The position numbers were made by a program, and so were the translations under genes. A stretch of DNA of 64,000 bases from Pseudomonas maumuensis. GTDB taxonomy: Bacteria; Pseudomonadota; Gammaproteobacteria; Pseudomonadales; Pseudomonadaceae. Under the pieces are notes generated by a model that saw only the letters and a program-made list of their open reading frames with translations, was not told where the DNA came from and did no database searches. Of this stretch, positions 21,443 through 31,191 are shown in pieces; the stretch's first letter is position 1, and every line of letters begins with the position of its first letter. The stretch covers positions 4,278,001 to 4,342,000 of the forward strand of contig NZ_CP077077.1 of assembly GCF_019139675.1 (NCBI RefSeq), written 5' to 3'.

Positions 21443-23899
21443 TCAGCGAAAGGTCCCCGGCGCCCGGTGCAGAAGGGGCCTCGCGGCAATCCGTTGGCGC
21501 TGCAGGCTGTCGCAAGTGAACACTTGCGGGCGTTCGATCAGATATCCCTGGGCGTAGTCCACGCCGATCTCCTGCAAAGCCTGCTCGATCAGTGGCGTCT
21601 CGACGAACTCGGCGATGGTCCTTTTACCCATGACGTGGCCGATGTGATTGATCACTTCGACCATCGCCCGGTTGATCGGGTCATCGAGCATGTCCTTGAC
21701 GAAACTTCCGTCGATCTTCAGGAAGTCTACAGGCAAATGCTTCAAATAGGCGAATGACGACATTCCGGCGCAGAAGTCGTCCAGCGAGAATTTGCAGCCC
21801 AATCCTTTCAATTCATTGATGAACCGGATTGCGCTGCCTAGATTGGCGATGGCACTGGTTTCGGTAATTTCAAAACAGATCAGCCGTGGCGGAATGTCGA
21901 ACTCGCCAAACAGGCGCTGCAGGTACTCGAGGAACTTGTCGTCGCCGATGCTCGAGCCCGAGAGGTTGATGGCGCACATGGCCAACGGCCCTTCCCGCCC
22001 CTCGTCCAGGCACTGGCGAATCACCTGGAACACGCTGCGCACCACCCAGCGATCGAGCGCGGTCATCAGGCCGTAGCGCTCGGCTGCGGGAATGAAACTG
22101 TCGGGGAGGATGGTGCGCCCGCTTTCGTCGTGCAAGCGCAAGAGGATTTCGATATGCCCCGGCCCCTCGTGGGGATGCAAAGGGGCGATTTCCTGGGCAT
22201 AGAGGCAGAAGCGGTTCTCCTCCAGCGCCACGTGCAGGCGCTGGATCCAGGCCATTTCACCGAAGCGCATGGACAGCTCGCTGTCGTCGGCGTGATAGAC
22301 CTGCACCCGGTTGCGCCCTTTCTCCTTGGCCATGTAGCAGGCCATGTCCGCCGCGCGCAACGATGCCTCCAGAGTGCTGGGCACCTGGGCGATATGCACC
22401 AGACCGATACTGACCGTGGTGACGAAGGGCCTGCCTTTCCACACGAAATGCAGGCTCTGCACGGCTTGGCGCAACTGCTCGGCGATGCGCTCGGCCTGGT
22501 CCGGAGGGCAGTTTTCCAACAGCACGCCGAACTCGTCGCCCCCCAGGCGCGCCAAGGTGTCGCCCTCGCGCAGGCCCGACTGCAGCACTGCGCAGATATG
22601 CCGCAGCAGTTCGTCGCCGGCGGCATGGCCACAGGTGTCGTTGACCAGCTTGAACTGATCCAGGTCGAGGAACATCAGCGAATGCCGTCCGGCCTGGCGG
22701 GCCAGACCATTGAGCGCCTGCTCCAGGCGGTACTCGAACTCGCGACGGTTGGCCAGCCCGGTCAGGGCATCGTGGGTGGCCTGCCAGGACAGGTTGGCGA
22801 TGTACTGGCGCTCCTGGGTCATGTCGTGCAACACCACCACGATGCCACTGACCTGCCCCTCGGTGAGGATAGGCGAGCCCACCAGGTTGACCGACACCGT
22901 GCTGCCATCCAGGCGCTGAATCAGCCGGGCGTGCTCGGCACCGCCCTTGAGGCTGCCGCTGAGCACCTGCTCGACCAGCGTCCGGCTGTCACCTTCGGCA
23001 TTCTCGTCGAGCAGGCTGAACAGCGCCGCCAGGGGCAACCCCTGGGCCTGCACCGCCTGCCAGTGGGTCAGCTGCTCGGCGGCTGGGTTCATGTAGCTGA
23101 TGCATCCATCGACATCGGCGGTGATTACCGCATCGCCGATCGACTCCAGGGTGATCTGCGCCCGCTCCTTCTCCTCCTGCAACGCACTGGCGAACGCCTG
23201 GCGCTGGGCCAGCAGCTTGCTCGAACGCCGCCAGGCCATGGCGATGAGGAACAGCGCGGTGGCCAGGTTGGTAAGCATCAGCACCTTGAGCAGCATCCGC
23301 GAGCCTTCGCCCAGGGCATCGCTGAAGGCCTTGGCGGCCGGCGTCACACCGTCATTGATGGCGACGATGCGCGCCTTCCAGTTGGCCACCTGGTGCGCGT
23401 CGACCTTGCCACTGGCAAACCCTTCGCGCATCTGCAGGGCCAGCACGTCGAGTTGACGCAGGTAGTCGTCACCGATATCCCAGTACTCGATGGCGGTTTC
23501 CATATAGCTAATGTGGCGAAAGTTACGGTAGAACCAGATGATCCGGGCGACGTCCTCGGGATGGTTGCCGCCCTGCAGCACGCCTTGGCGCGCCGCCTCC
23601 AGGTCCGGCTCGGGCCGATCCAGGGCCAGGCGCAGGTTGTGATCGCCCTGGGGCACCAGGATGGCTCGGCGATAGCGGGCATAGGTCAGCGGATCGCGAT
23701 CATCGGCATAGAGATTGAGGTAGTAGATGGCGTCCTTCTGCGCCTTGGACCACAGGCTCTCGCCTGCCACATAGGCGCGCACGGCGGACAACGCATAAAG
23801 GCTCAGACTGCCCAGCAGTACCTGGAAAACCACAACGGCGACGAAGGGCCAGATGATGCCCAGCAGTCTTGGCGCCTCGAGAGTCCGATTTCCCTTCAT
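21443..23899 (-). CDS. Membrane PAS-GGDEF-EAL cyclic-di-GMP protein
   Basis: An 818-residue sensor protein. Spans near residues 13-35 and 206-227 enclose a periplasmic sensing domain of about 170 residues with no recognised fold. A PAS domain (about 245-370) begins ITLESIGDAVITADVDG. The GGDEF domain (about 375-540) has an intact active-site ARLGGDEFGVLLE, preceded by the FLDLDQFKLVND segment. The EAL domain (about 555-800) has EILLRL in place of EALLR, keeping the catalytic Glu, with FEITETSAI, the DDF motif in LDDFCAGMSSFAYL and KIDGSFVKD also kept. Both synthesis and hydrolysis of c-di-GMP are therefore possible; which dominates cannot be told. A basic stop-transfer precedes a coiled linker. 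It probably shares a transcript with the downstream TenA-like gene. Confidence 0.92.
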   Translation of the reverse strand: MKGNRTLEAPRLLGIIWPFVAVVVFQVLLGSLSLYALSAVRAYVAGESLWSKAQKDAIYYLNLYADDRDPLTYARYRRAILVPQGDHNLRLALDRPEPDLEAARQGVLQGGNHPEDVARIIWFYRNFRHISYMETAIEYWDIGDDYLRQLDVLALQMREGFASGKVDAHQVANWKARIVAINDGVTPAAKAFSDALGEGSRMLLKVLMLTNLATALFLIAMAWRRSSKLLAQRQAFASALQEEKERAQITLESIGDAVITADVDGCISYMNPAAEQLTHWQAVQAQGLPLAALFSLLDENAEGDSRTLVEQVLSGSLKGGAEHARLIQRLDGSTVSVNLVGSPILTEGQVSGIVVVLHDMTQERQYIANLSWQATHDALTGLANRREFEYRLEQALNGLARQAGRHSLMFLDLDQFKLVNDTCGHAAGDELLRHICAVLQSGLREGDTLARLGGDEFGVLLENCPPDQAERIAEQLRQAVQSLHFVWKGRPFVTTVSIGLVHIAQVPSTLEASLRAADMACYMAKEKGRNRVQVYHADDSELSMRFGEMAWIQRLHVALEENRFCLYAQEIAPLHPHEGPGHIEILLRLHDESGRTILPDSFIPAAERYGLMTALDRWVVRSVFQVIRQCLDEGREGPLAMCAINLSGSSIGDDKFLEYLQRLFGEFDIPPRLICFEITETSAIANLGSAIRFINELKGLGCKFSLDDFCAGMSSFAYLKHLPVDFLKIDGSFVKDMLDDPINRAMVEVINHIGHVMGKRTIAEFVETPLIEQALQEIGVDYAQGYLIERPQVFTCDSLQRQRIAARPLLHRAPGTFR

Positions 23900-23994
23900 G
23901 TAATCCCTGTCATGGCGGCAGATAAGGCACGAATCGACCTAGACAAGCACAGCGTAGGCCATTTGCCATGAAGCAGCGACCAGGGAAAAGCGCC

Positions 23995-24034
23995 AAGCGG
24001 CAAGAAAAAGCCTGCTCGTTTCGACTTGCCGCTT
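23995..24034 (-). terminator. Hairpin beyond the ABC transporter gene
   Basis: AAGCGGCAAG and CTTGCCGCTT form a 10-bp stem with an internal GCTTTTTC on the minus strand, 26 bases past the ABC transporter stop. It belongs to the same small palindromic repeat type seen downstream of mupP and may act as its terminator. Confidence 0.5.
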
Positions 24035-24059
24035 GAACCTTGAAGCTTGAGGCGGTTTC

Positions 24060-25892
24060 TCAGGTTTGCTGCAGGTGGCCGTAGAGCTTGGCGTACAGGC
24101 CACCTTCGGCGATCAGCTGCTGGTGGTCGCCATCTTCGGCGACATGACCGCCATCGAACACCAGCACCCGGTCCGCCTGCTTCACCGCCGACAGGCGGTG
24201 GGCGATGATCAGCGTGGTGCGCCCGCTGAGGAAGCGCGCCAGGGCCAGGTGCAGGTTGTATTCGGTGGCCGCGTCCAGCGCGGAGGTGGCCTCGTCGAGG
24301 ATGACCACCTTGGGTTCGGCCAACACCATGCGGGCGATCGCCAGGCGCTGGCGCTGACCACCGGACAGGCGCACGCCGGAACGCCCGACGATGCTGTCCA
24401 GGCCCTGGGGCAGCGCGGCGATGGTGGCGTCCAGCTGAGCGATGCGCAGCGCCTGCCAGCAGGCGTCGTCGCTGCAGTCACGGCCCATGGTCAGGTTGGC
24501 GCGCACGCTGTCGTTGAACAGTGATGGGTGCTGCAGCACCACCGCGACATTTTCGCGCAGGGTCTCCAGGCCGATCTCCTGCAGGCTGGCGCCGCCGAAG
24601 CGGATGGTCCCGGCCTGGGCGCTGTACAGCCCAAGCAGCAACTGCACCAGGGTGCTCTTGCCGCCGCCACTGGCACCGACGATGGCGACCTTCTCGCCCG
24701 GGGCGATGGTCAGGTTGAGCTGGTCGAGCACCGGCTCGTCGGCATAGGCGAAGCGCAGGTCGCGCACCTCGATACCCACCGTCTCGCGCCCGACGAACGG
24801 GTCGCTGGCCGCCGGGTACTGCGGCTCGTCGGCCCGCGCCAACAGCTCGTTCAAGCGGCTCAGCGCGCCGCCGGCGGCATAGTAGGCATACTGCAGGTTC
24901 AACAACTGCTCCACCGGCCCGATCATGAACCACAGGTAGCTGAACACCGCCAGCATCTGGCCGATCGACAGATCGGAGAACAGCACCGTGAGCATGGCAG
25001 CGGCACGGAAGATGTCGATGCCGAACTGGAACAACAGGCCACTGGCACGGCCGCTGGCGTCGCTCTTCCACTGCGAGGCCACCGCGTAGTCGCGCACCTC
25101 GCGGGCGCGCAGACCCAGGCGGCCGAGGAAGTAGCCCTGGCGGTTGCCGGCGCGGATCTCCTGGATCGCGTCGAGGGTCTCGGTCAATGCCTGGGTGAAA
25201 CGTGCCGTGCTGTCGTTCTCGAGCTTCTTCAGGTGCTTGACGCGCTTGCCCAGCTGCACGGTGAAATAGATCACCAGCGGGTTGAACAGCAGGATCAGCA
25301 ACGCCAGCTGCCAGTGCATCCAGATCAGGATGGCCGCGGTGCCGGTCAGTGTGAGCACGGCCACCAGGAAGCGGCTCAGGGTTTCGCCGACGAACTTGTC
25401 GAGGGTGTCCAGGTCGGTGACCAGGTGAGTGGTCACCGTGCCGCTGCCCAGGCTTTCGTATTCCTTGAGCGAAATGCGCTTGAGCCGCTCGATCAGGCGG
25501 ATGCGCAGGCGGTAGACGATATCCTTGGCCAGGCCGGCGAACAGTTTGGCCTGGACCACGTTGAACGCCAGCGCCGCCAGGCGCAGGCCGAGGGTGGCGC
25601 ACAGCATCAGCCCGATGTAACCGGCAGCCACCTGCCAGCCCGCGGGCAGGAAATTGTTCATCCACTTCAGCGCCGCGTCGCCATGCCCCAGCAGCACTTC
25701 GTCCACCAGCAACGGCAGCAGCAAGGGAATCGGTACGCTGCACAGGGCGGCGAGCACGGCCACCAGGTTGGCGGTCCACAGGGCTTGCTTGTGGTGCAGG
25801 GCCAGGCGGCGGATCTCCGCCCAGCTCAGGCGATCGGGCACAGCGGGGGACTTCCCTGGCACAGGGTCTGGCGACCCTGGCAGGTCAAGCAC
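24060..25892 (-). CDS. ABC transporter, fused permease and ATPase (exporter type)
   Basis: A 610-residue half-transporter with an N-terminal six-helix exporter domain (about 35-315) and a C-terminal ATPase domain. ATPase motifs: Walker A GASGGGKST, Q-loop VVLQHPSLFND, signature LSGGQRQRLAIARM, Walker B KVVILDEATSALD, and the switch His in IIAHRLS. It should dimerise and export a hydrophobic molecule or lipid; substrate unknown. I use GTG 25892 as start (MLDLPGSPDPVPGK...), which overlaps the DsbA-like gene stop by 8 bases and leaves the conserved PDRLSWAEIRRLALHH leader. Translation is probably coupled to the upstream genes trhO and dsbA-like. Confidence 0.88.
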   Translation of the reverse strand: MLDLPGSPDPVPGKSPAVPDRLSWAEIRRLALHHKQALWTANLVAVLAALCSVPIPLLLPLLVDEVLLGHGDAALKWMNNFLPAGWQVAAGYIGLMLCATLGLRLAALAFNVVQAKLFAGLAKDIVYRLRIRLIERLKRISLKEYESLGSGTVTTHLVTDLDTLDKFVGETLSRFLVAVLTLTGTAAILIWMHWQLALLILLFNPLVIYFTVQLGKRVKHLKKLENDSTARFTQALTETLDAIQEIRAGNRQGYFLGRLGLRAREVRDYAVASQWKSDASGRASGLLFQFGIDIFRAAAMLTVLFSDLSIGQMLAVFSYLWFMIGPVEQLLNLQYAYYAAGGALSRLNELLARADEPQYPAASDPFVGRETVGIEVRDLRFAYADEPVLDQLNLTIAPGEKVAIVGASGGGKSTLVQLLLGLYSAQAGTIRFGGASLQEIGLETLRENVAVVLQHPSLFNDSVRANLTMGRDCSDDACWQALRIAQLDATIAALPQGLDSIVGRSGVRLSGGQRQRLAIARMVLAEPKVVILDEATSALDAATEYNLHLALARFLSGRTTLIIAHRLSAVKQADRVLVFDGGHVAEDGDHQQLIAEGGLYAKLYGHLQQT

Positions 25893-26517
25893 AGGCGGCC
25901 TGCTGCAGCCAGCGGCCGAGCAAGGGTTGCAGGCTGTCCAGCGGCTGGTAGCCATTGGTCAGCAGGGCCAGCTGGCCATTGCGCTCGGCCAGCAGCGTGG
26001 GGAAGCCAGCGATGCCCAGGTCCTGCACCCAGGCGAAATCGGCACTGGTGGCAAGTCGGGTGTCAGGGAGAGTAAAGCGCTGGGAGAACTGCTCGCGGTC
26101 GAAGCCGGCCTGCTCGGCCAGCTCCACCAGTTGCGGGGCGCGGGTGACATCCACGCCCTGCTCGTAGAACGACGCCTGGATCAGTTGCAGCAGGCGCCAG
26201 GCCCGCTTGTCGTCCAGCTCGCGTGCCGCCACCAGGGCGCGGCACGCCGGCTCCGTGTCGTAGACGAAGCCATCTGGCATGGCGCCATCGAAGCGAAACG
26301 GCTGCCCGGTGGCGTCATGCACCGCCTGCCAGTGCTCGAGGATGTACTTGCGGGTCGAGGCGTCCAAGGCACTGCCGCCGGTGCGCAGGCCGCCCGGCAC
26401 CAGGCGGGTCTCGACACCCGCCTCACGGGCCTGGGCGATCAGCGCATCGGCCACCGGGGCAAAGCCCCAGCACCAGGAGCACATCGGGTCCATCACATAG
26501 AGCAGGCGTGCGGACAT
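25885..26517 (-). CDS. DsbA-family thioredoxin-fold protein (cytosolic, CSWC motif)
   Basis: A 210-residue protein with MDPMCSWCWGFAP near residues 9-21, giving a CxxC active site, the helical insertion typical of DsbA/FrnE relatives, and the cis-proline in AGFPTLLAERNG. There is no signal peptide, so it is likely cytosolic and not the periplasmic DsbA. FrnE-like oxidoreductases of this type help during oxidative stress; function here is by family. The stop codon overlaps the start of the ABC transporter gene, and trhO ends 3 bases upstream, giving a tight three-gene unit. Confidence 0.85.
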   Translation of the reverse strand: MSARLLYVMDPMCSWCWGFAPVADALIAQAREAGVETRLVPGGLRTGGSALDASTRKYILEHWQAVHDATGQPFRFDGAMPDGFVYDTEPACRALVAARELDDKRAWRLLQLIQASFYEQGVDVTRAPQLVELAEQAGFDREQFSQRFTLPDTRLATSADFAWVQDLGIAGFPTLLAERNGQLALLTNGYQPLDSLQPLLGRWLQQAACA

Positions 26518-26520
26518 GCA

Positions 26521-27453
26521 TCAGGCCTCGGCTTTGTAGTTGAAACCGATCGGGTGCGGCTGGTTGCGCGCCTTGGCCAGTTCGATCTGCTTCTGGCGGT
26601 CGATGGCGCTGCGCCGGGTCTTCTCGCTCAGGCTGTCCCAGCAGTGCGGGCAGCTCACGCCTGGCGAATAGTGCTCCGACTCCCGGTCCTTTACGTCGAT
26701 CGGGTGGCGGCAGGCATGGCACTGGTCGTACTCGCCCTCGCTCAGGTCGTGACGCACCGTGACCCGGTTGTCGAAGACGAAGCAGTCGCCGTCCCAGAGG
26801 CTTTCTTCCTGGGCTACTTCCTCGAAGTATTTCAGGATGCCGCCCTTAAGATGATAGACCGCTTCGTAGCCCTCACCGAGCATGTAGCTGGAGGCCTTCT
26901 CGCAGCGGATGCCACCGGTGCAGAACATGGCGACCTTCTTGTGCTTGCTCGGGTCGAAGTGGGCCTTGATGTAATCGGGGAACTCGCGGAAGGTCTCGGT
27001 CTTCGGGTCGATGGCGCCCTTGAAGGTGCCGATGGCCACTTCATAGTCGTTGCGGGTGTCGATCAGCAGCACTTCCGGGTCGCTGATCAGGGCGTTCCAG
27101 TCTTTCGGATCGACGTAGGTGCCGACCGCCTTGTTCGGGTCCACGCCCGGCACGCCGAGGGTGACGATCTCTTTCTTGAGCTTGACCTTGGTGCGGTAGA
27201 ACGGCTGCTCGTCGCAGTACGACTCTTTATGGTCGACGTCCACCAGGCGTGGGTCGTTGCGCAGCCAGGACAGCAGCGCGTCGATACCTTCGCGGGTGGC
27301 CGAGACGGTGCCGTTGATGCCTTCGTTGGCCAGCAGCAGGGTGCCTTTGACGCCGTTGTCGAGCATCGCCTTGAGCAGCGGCTCGCGCAGTTCGACGTAG
27401 TCTTCGAGGGTGACGAACTTGTACAGCGCCGCCACGACGATCGGTTGGGTCAT
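26521..27453 (-). CDS. trhO: tRNA uridine-34 hydroxylase (rhodanese family)
   Basis: A 310-residue YceA/TrhO protein that, in characterised relatives, hydroxylates U34 of certain tRNAs using molecular oxygen. It has the N-terminal ferredoxin-like domain ([20 protein letters not shown]), the [16 protein letters not shown] motif, a rhodanese domain (about 120-215) with the active-site cysteine in [13 protein letters not shown], and a C-terminal zinc-binding-like stretch with QCHACRHPI and [12 protein letters not shown] 27453 ([11 protein letters not shown]) has GGAGATTC upstream; an in-frame extension through the REP is not real. It is first in the trhO-dsbA-like-ABC unit. Confidence 0.93.
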   Translation of the reverse strand: MTQPIVVAALYKFVTLEDYVELREPLLKAMLDNGVKGTLLLANEGINGTVSATREGIDALLSWLRNDPRLVDVDHKESYCDEQPFYRTKVKLKKEIVTLGVPGVDPNKAVGTYVDPKDWNALISDPEVLLIDTRNDYEVAIGTFKGAIDPKTETFREFPDYIKAHFDPSKHKKVAMFCTGGIRCEKASSYMLGEGYEAVYHLKGGILKYFEEVAQEESLWDGDCFVFDNRVTVRHDLSEGEYDQCHACRHPIDVKDRESEHYSPGVSCPHCWDSLSEKTRRSAIDRQKQIELAKARNQPHPIGFNYKAEA

Positions 27454-27511
27454 TGCGTTGAATCTCCAGGTGGTTGCCCTCGTAAGGGGCGGACCGGGTT
27501 TGGCAAAAGCA

Positions 27512-27630
27512 TGGGGCCGCTGCGCAGCCCATCGCCGGCAAGCCGGCTCCCACACGCTCAGCGCAAGACTCGAAAGTTGCGCAGGACCTGTGGGAACCGG
27601 CTTGCCGGCGATGGGCCGCAAAGCGGCCCC
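27512..27630. repeat. REP pair between bolA-family gene and trhO
   Basis: Two inverted REP units, GCCGGCAAGCCGGCTCCCAC and GTGGGAACCGGCTTGCCGGC, flanked by GGGGCCGC/GCGGCCCC arms, lie between bolA and trhO on the same strand. Confidence 0.9.
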
Positions 27631-27670
27631 GAAGGAATATCGCGGAGTGTACCAGAACGACGGAAAGGAT

Positions 27671-27970
27671 TCAGTGCTTGCCACCGCCGGCGCACACCGG
27701 CGAGGCCGGCGCCACACCGACCACAGCCCATTCCTCGGGCGTATAGGTGTGGATCGCCAGGGCGTGAATCTCGCCCATCAGCTCACCCATGGTGGCGTAG
27801 ACCTTTTGGTGGCGCTTGACGCTGTTCAGTCCGGCGAACTGCTCGCTGACCAGCACCGCCTTGTAGTGCGTTTCCTGGCCACGGCTATGCATGTGGCTTT
27901 CGTTATGCACTTCGAGGTGTTGCGTGCCCAGCGGCGCCAGCTGCTGTTCGATGCGTTGCTGCATGCTCAT
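27671..27970 (-). CDS. BolA-family protein
   Basis: A 99-residue BolA-like protein with the KH-like fold. [39 protein letters not shown] covers the conserved core, including the His and the loop that in relatives binds [2Fe-2S] with monothiol glutaredoxin. The segment [16 protein letters not shown] is the usual C-terminal motif. Relatives act in iron-sulfur assembly, iron regulation or cell-shape control under stress. It follows the DUF2059 gene by 10 bp on the same strand. Confidence 0.9.
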   Translation of the reverse strand: MSMQQRIEQQLAPLGTQHLEVHNESHMHSRGQETHYKAVLVSEQFAGLNSVKRHQKVYATMGELMGEIHALAIHTYTPEEWAVVGVAPASPVCAGGGKH

Positions 27971-27980
27971 GGCGTCAGGC

Positions 27981-28499
27981 TCACTTCTTCGCCGGGGCCT
28001 TGCCGGCGCTCGGGTCGAGTTCCTTGGTCATGTCGTCGAGCAGCTTGTTGACCACCGGTACCGCCGGTTCCAGGCTCTGCTGGGTCAGCTGGGCGGACTG
28101 CTGGGTGACCTTGGGCATTTCACGCAGGACTTTCTTGCCCAGCGGCGATTCGTAGAACTTGACCAGGTCGTTCAGCTCGGCCTCTGTGAAGGTCGCGGTG
28201 TACAGGTCGACCATCTTCGGCTTGAGCTTCTTCCAGCCGATGGCGTTGTCCAGGGCGGCGTTGGCCTTGGCCTGGTAGCTGTCGAGCACGGTTTTCTTGG
28301 AGGCCGGCGCCTTGGTCTGCTCGAAGCGCTGGGCGAACATCTGCTGGACCTGCATGTACACCGGGGTGCCCAGCTTGTCGGCATTGGCCAGGGTCAGGAA
28401 TTTCTCGGCGGCAGCGTTGTGCGCTGGAGTGGCGGCGAGCACCTGGCCGCTGGCGCAAACCAGGGCAACGGCGGCACAGAGGACACGGAGACGGGTCAT
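27981..28499 (-). CDS. DUF2059 secreted protein
   Basis: A 172-residue protein with a signal peptide ([20 protein letters not shown], cleavage probably after AxA near residue 22), then a helical domain ending in [17 protein letters not shown], which is typical of DUF2059. The C-terminus is lysine-rich. Function is unknown; it should be periplasmic. It lies just upstream of the BolA gene and probably shares its promoter in the 28500-28650 interval opposite fumC. Confidence 0.8.
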   Translation of the reverse strand: MTRLRVLCAAVALVCASGQVLAATPAHNAAAEKFLTLANADKLGTPVYMQVQQMFAQRFEQTKAPASKKTVLDSYQAKANAALDNAIGWKKLKPKMVDLYTATFTEAELNDLVKFYESPLGKKVLREMPKVTQQSAQLTQQSLEPAVPVVNKLLDDMTKELDPSAGKAPAKK

Positions 28500-28652
28500 T
28501 GCATTTCCTTCAAGAAAGGGAGGCGAGTACCTCAGAGTAGAGCATTCTGCGCTGTGATGGCGAAGTGCTCAAGTGGCACGACGAGCGACGGAACCGCTCT
28601 GTCGAATCAGGGCCTAAACTGCGATTTCGAACCACAAAGGAGTGAGCGCAGC

Positions 28653-30047
28653 ATGAGCCGTATCGAGACAGACAGCCTGGGCCCGGTCGAAGTTCCGGAG
28701 GACGCCTACTGGGGTGCGCAGACCCAGCGTTCGCTGATCAACTTCGCCATCGGCAAGGAGCGCATGCCGCTCGCGGTACTGCACGCCCTGGCGCTGGTCA
28801 AGAAAGCCGCTGCCCGGGTCAACGACCGCAACGGCGACCTGCCCGCCGATATCGCCCGCCTGATCGAACAGGCCGCCGACGAAGTGCTCGACGGCGAGCA
28901 CGACGAGCAGTTTCCGCTGGTGGTGTGGCAGACCGGCAGCGGCACCCAGAGCAACATGAACGTCAACGAGGTGATCGCCGGGCGCGCCAACGAGCTGGCC
29001 GGCAAAGGCCGTGGCGGCAAGGTGCCGGTACACCCCAACGATCACGTCAACCGCTCGCAGAGCTCCAACGACTGCTTCCCCACCGCCATGCACATCGCCG
29101 CGGCCCAGGCCGTGCATGACAAACTGCTGCCGGCCATCGCCGAGCTGTCGGCCGGCCTGGCCGAGCTGTCGGCGCGCCACACGCACCTGGTCAAGACCGG
29201 GCGCACGCACATGATGGACGCCACGCCGATCACCTTCGGCCAGGAGGTCTCGGCCTTCGTCGCCCAGCTCGACTACGCCCAGCGCGCCATCCGCGCGACC
29301 TTGCCGGCGGTTTGCGAACTGGCCCAGGGCGGCACCGCCGTGGGCACCGGGCTGAATGCCCCGCACGGTTTCGCCGAAGCCATCGCCGCGGAGCTGGCGG
29401 CCTTGTCCGGCCTGCCGTTCGTCACCGCGCCGAACAAGTTCGCCGCCCTCGCCGGCCATGAGCCGCTGACCAGCCTGGCCGGCGCGCTGAAGACCCTCGC
29501 CGTGGCCCTGATGAAGATCGCCAACGACCTGCGCCTGCTGGGCTCCGGCCCGCGTGCGGGGCTGGCCGAGGTACGCCTGCCGGCCAACGAGCCGGGCAGC
29601 TCGATCATGCCCGGCAAAGTCAACCCGACCCAGTGCGAGGCGCTGTCGATGCTGGCCTGCCAGGTGCTGGGCAACGACGCGGCGATCGGCTTTGCCGCCA
29701 GCCAAGGGCATCTGCAACTGAACGTGTTCAAGCCGGTGATCATCCACAACCTGCTGCAGTCGATCGAACTGCTGGCCGATGGCTGCCGCAACTTCCAGCA
29801 GCACTGCGTGGCCGGCATCGAGCCGGACGCCGAGCAGATGGCGGCGCACCTGGAGCGTGGATTGATGCTGGTGACTGCGCTGAACCCGCACATCGGCTAC
29901 GACAAGGCGGCGGAAATCGCCAAGAAAGCCTATGCCGAGGGCAAGACCCTGCGCGAAGCGGCGCTGGAGCTCAAGTACCTGACCAACGAGCAGTTCGACC
30001 AGTGGGTGCGGCCAGAGAACATGCTGGCGCCGGGCGGCAAGGGCTGA
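28653..30047 (+). CDS. fumC: Class II fumarate hydratase
   Basis: A 464-residue iron-independent fumarase, the cytosolic TCA enzyme interconverting fumarate and malate. It has the signature [13 protein letters not shown] near residue 315-327, [14 protein letters not shown] and [14 protein letters not shown] from the active site, and [12 protein letters not shown]. The conserved N-terminus [21 protein letters not shown] fixes the start at ATG 28653, preceded by AAAGGAGTGAG. It stands alone between the DUF2059 gene and a convergent permease gene. A strong hairpin follows. Confidence 0.97.
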   Translation: MSRIETDSLGPVEVPEDAYWGAQTQRSLINFAIGKERMPLAVLHALALVKKAAARVNDRNGDLPADIARLIEQAADEVLDGEHDEQFPLVVWQTGSGTQSNMNVNEVIAGRANELAGKGRGGKVPVHPNDHVNRSQSSNDCFPTAMHIAAAQAVHDKLLPAIAELSAGLAELSARHTHLVKTGRTHMMDATPITFGQEVSAFVAQLDYAQRAIRATLPAVCELAQGGTAVGTGLNAPHGFAEAIAAELAALSGLPFVTAPNKFAALAGHEPLTSLAGALKTLAVALMKIANDLRLLGSGPRAGLAEVRLPANEPGSSIMPGKVNPTQCEALSMLACQVLGNDAAIGFAASQGHLQLNVFKPVIIHNLLQSIELLADGCRNFQQHCVAGIEPDAEQMAAHLERGLMLVTALNPHIGYDKAAEIAKKAYAEGKTLREAALELKYLTNEQFDQWVRPENMLAPGGKG

Positions 30048-30053
30048 TCCGGC

Positions 30054-30090
30054 GGCCTCATCGCGATGCGCCTTGCACCGCGATGAGGCC
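30054..30090. terminator. Bidirectional hairpin between fumC and EamA permease
   Basis: GGCCTCATCGCG and CGCGATGAGGCC form a 12-bp perfect stem between the two convergent stop codons, 6 bases past fumC. Confidence 0.8.
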
Positions 30091-30091
30091 A

Positions 30092-31045
30092 TCAATCAAC
30101 CTGCACCCGACGCGCTTTCCAGCCGGCCACCAGCGATGGCCCCAGCGCCACCAGCGCCGAGCCCAGTACCACGGTCACCGCCCCGACATACCCCAGGCCA
30201 TTGATCTGCTCGGCATGCACGTAGTCCGGCCATAGCCAGGCCGCCAACGCTACCGCAACGAACGTCACCAGCGGCGTCAGCGCCAGGGTCGCGCTCACCC
30301 GCGAGGCCTCCCAATGTGCCAATGCCTCGGCGAACGCGCCATAGGCCACCAGTGTGTTCAGGCAGCAGGCCAGCAACAGCCAGCCCTGCAACGGGCTGAG
30401 CTGCAACGCCTCCAGCGGATGCACCCAAGGCGTCAGCAGCAGCGCGCAGCAGACGTAGATCACCATCATCACCTGCTGCGAGTTCCACACCGTCAGCAAT
30501 TGCTTCTGGCTCAGGGCATAGAACACCCAGATGCTGGTCGCCAGGATGATGGTCAGCACACCGGTGGTGTAGGTGCCGAGTGACGTGAGCAGTTCTTCCA
30601 GGCGCTGGTTGAAGAACAACGCGAAGCCCAACAGCAGCACCAACAGGCCCAGGCCCTGCCCCAGGCTGAAGCGCTCCTTGAAGACGAAGACGCTGGCCAC
30701 CAGCAACAACACCGGCCCCAGTTGCACCACCAGTTGCGCGGTACCGGGGCTGAGCAGGTTCAGGCCGACCAGATACAGCACATAGTTGCCAACCAGACCG
30801 GCCACAGCGACTGCCACCAGCCCCTTGCCCTTCATTCCGAGACGGCTGAACGACGGGAGTTTCCGATTGGCCGCGAGCCAGGCAAACAGCAGCCCGCCGG
30901 AAACGCTCAGGCGATACCAGGTGACGGTTACCGGGTCCATCACCTGCAACACCTGCTTGAGCTTGATGGGCAGGATGCCCCAGAGAAACGCGGTCAGCAG
31001 CGCCAGCAGCAGGCCCTGGACCCAGCGTCCGGAAGAAATGTGCAT
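30092..31045 (-). CDS. EamA/DMT-family drug-metabolite permease
   Basis: A 317-residue inner-membrane protein with about ten hydrophobic helices arranged as two EamA repeats (for example ALLTAFLWGILPIKLKQVL at the N-terminus and LLLACCLNTLVAYGAFAEAL in the second half). The sequence is of the RhaT/RarD-like DMT family, and the substrate is unknown. ATG 31045 (MHISSGRWVQG) has GAGG at 5 bases; a TTG-start extension of five residues is less likely. Convergent with fumC. Possible functions are amino-acid or metabolite export. Confidence 0.85.
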   Translation of the reverse strand: MHISSGRWVQGLLLALLTAFLWGILPIKLKQVLQVMDPVTVTWYRLSVSGGLLFAWLAANRKLPSFSRLGMKGKGLVAVAVAGLVGNYVLYLVGLNLLSPGTAQLVVQLGPVLLLVASVFVFKERFSLGQGLGLLVLLLGFALFFNQRLEELLTSLGTYTTGVLTIILATSIWVFYALSQKQLLTVWNSQQVMMVIYVCCALLLTPWVHPLEALQLSPLQGWLLLACCLNTLVAYGAFAEALAHWEASRVSATLALTPLVTFVAVALAAWLWPDYVHAEQINGLGYVGAVTVVLGSALVALGPSLVAGWKARRVQVD

Positions 31046-31191
31046 GGTGTCCTCGAGCAAGCCCTGGGTGGGGGAACATGCAGTCTACGGGCTTGCCAAG
31101 GAAGATGTGGCGGGAAAAGAATTCATCAGGTCATTCCCTGAGATCATGGATTACCGAGTGGCGGTTTATTCGTGGAAGCAACAGCATCCAC

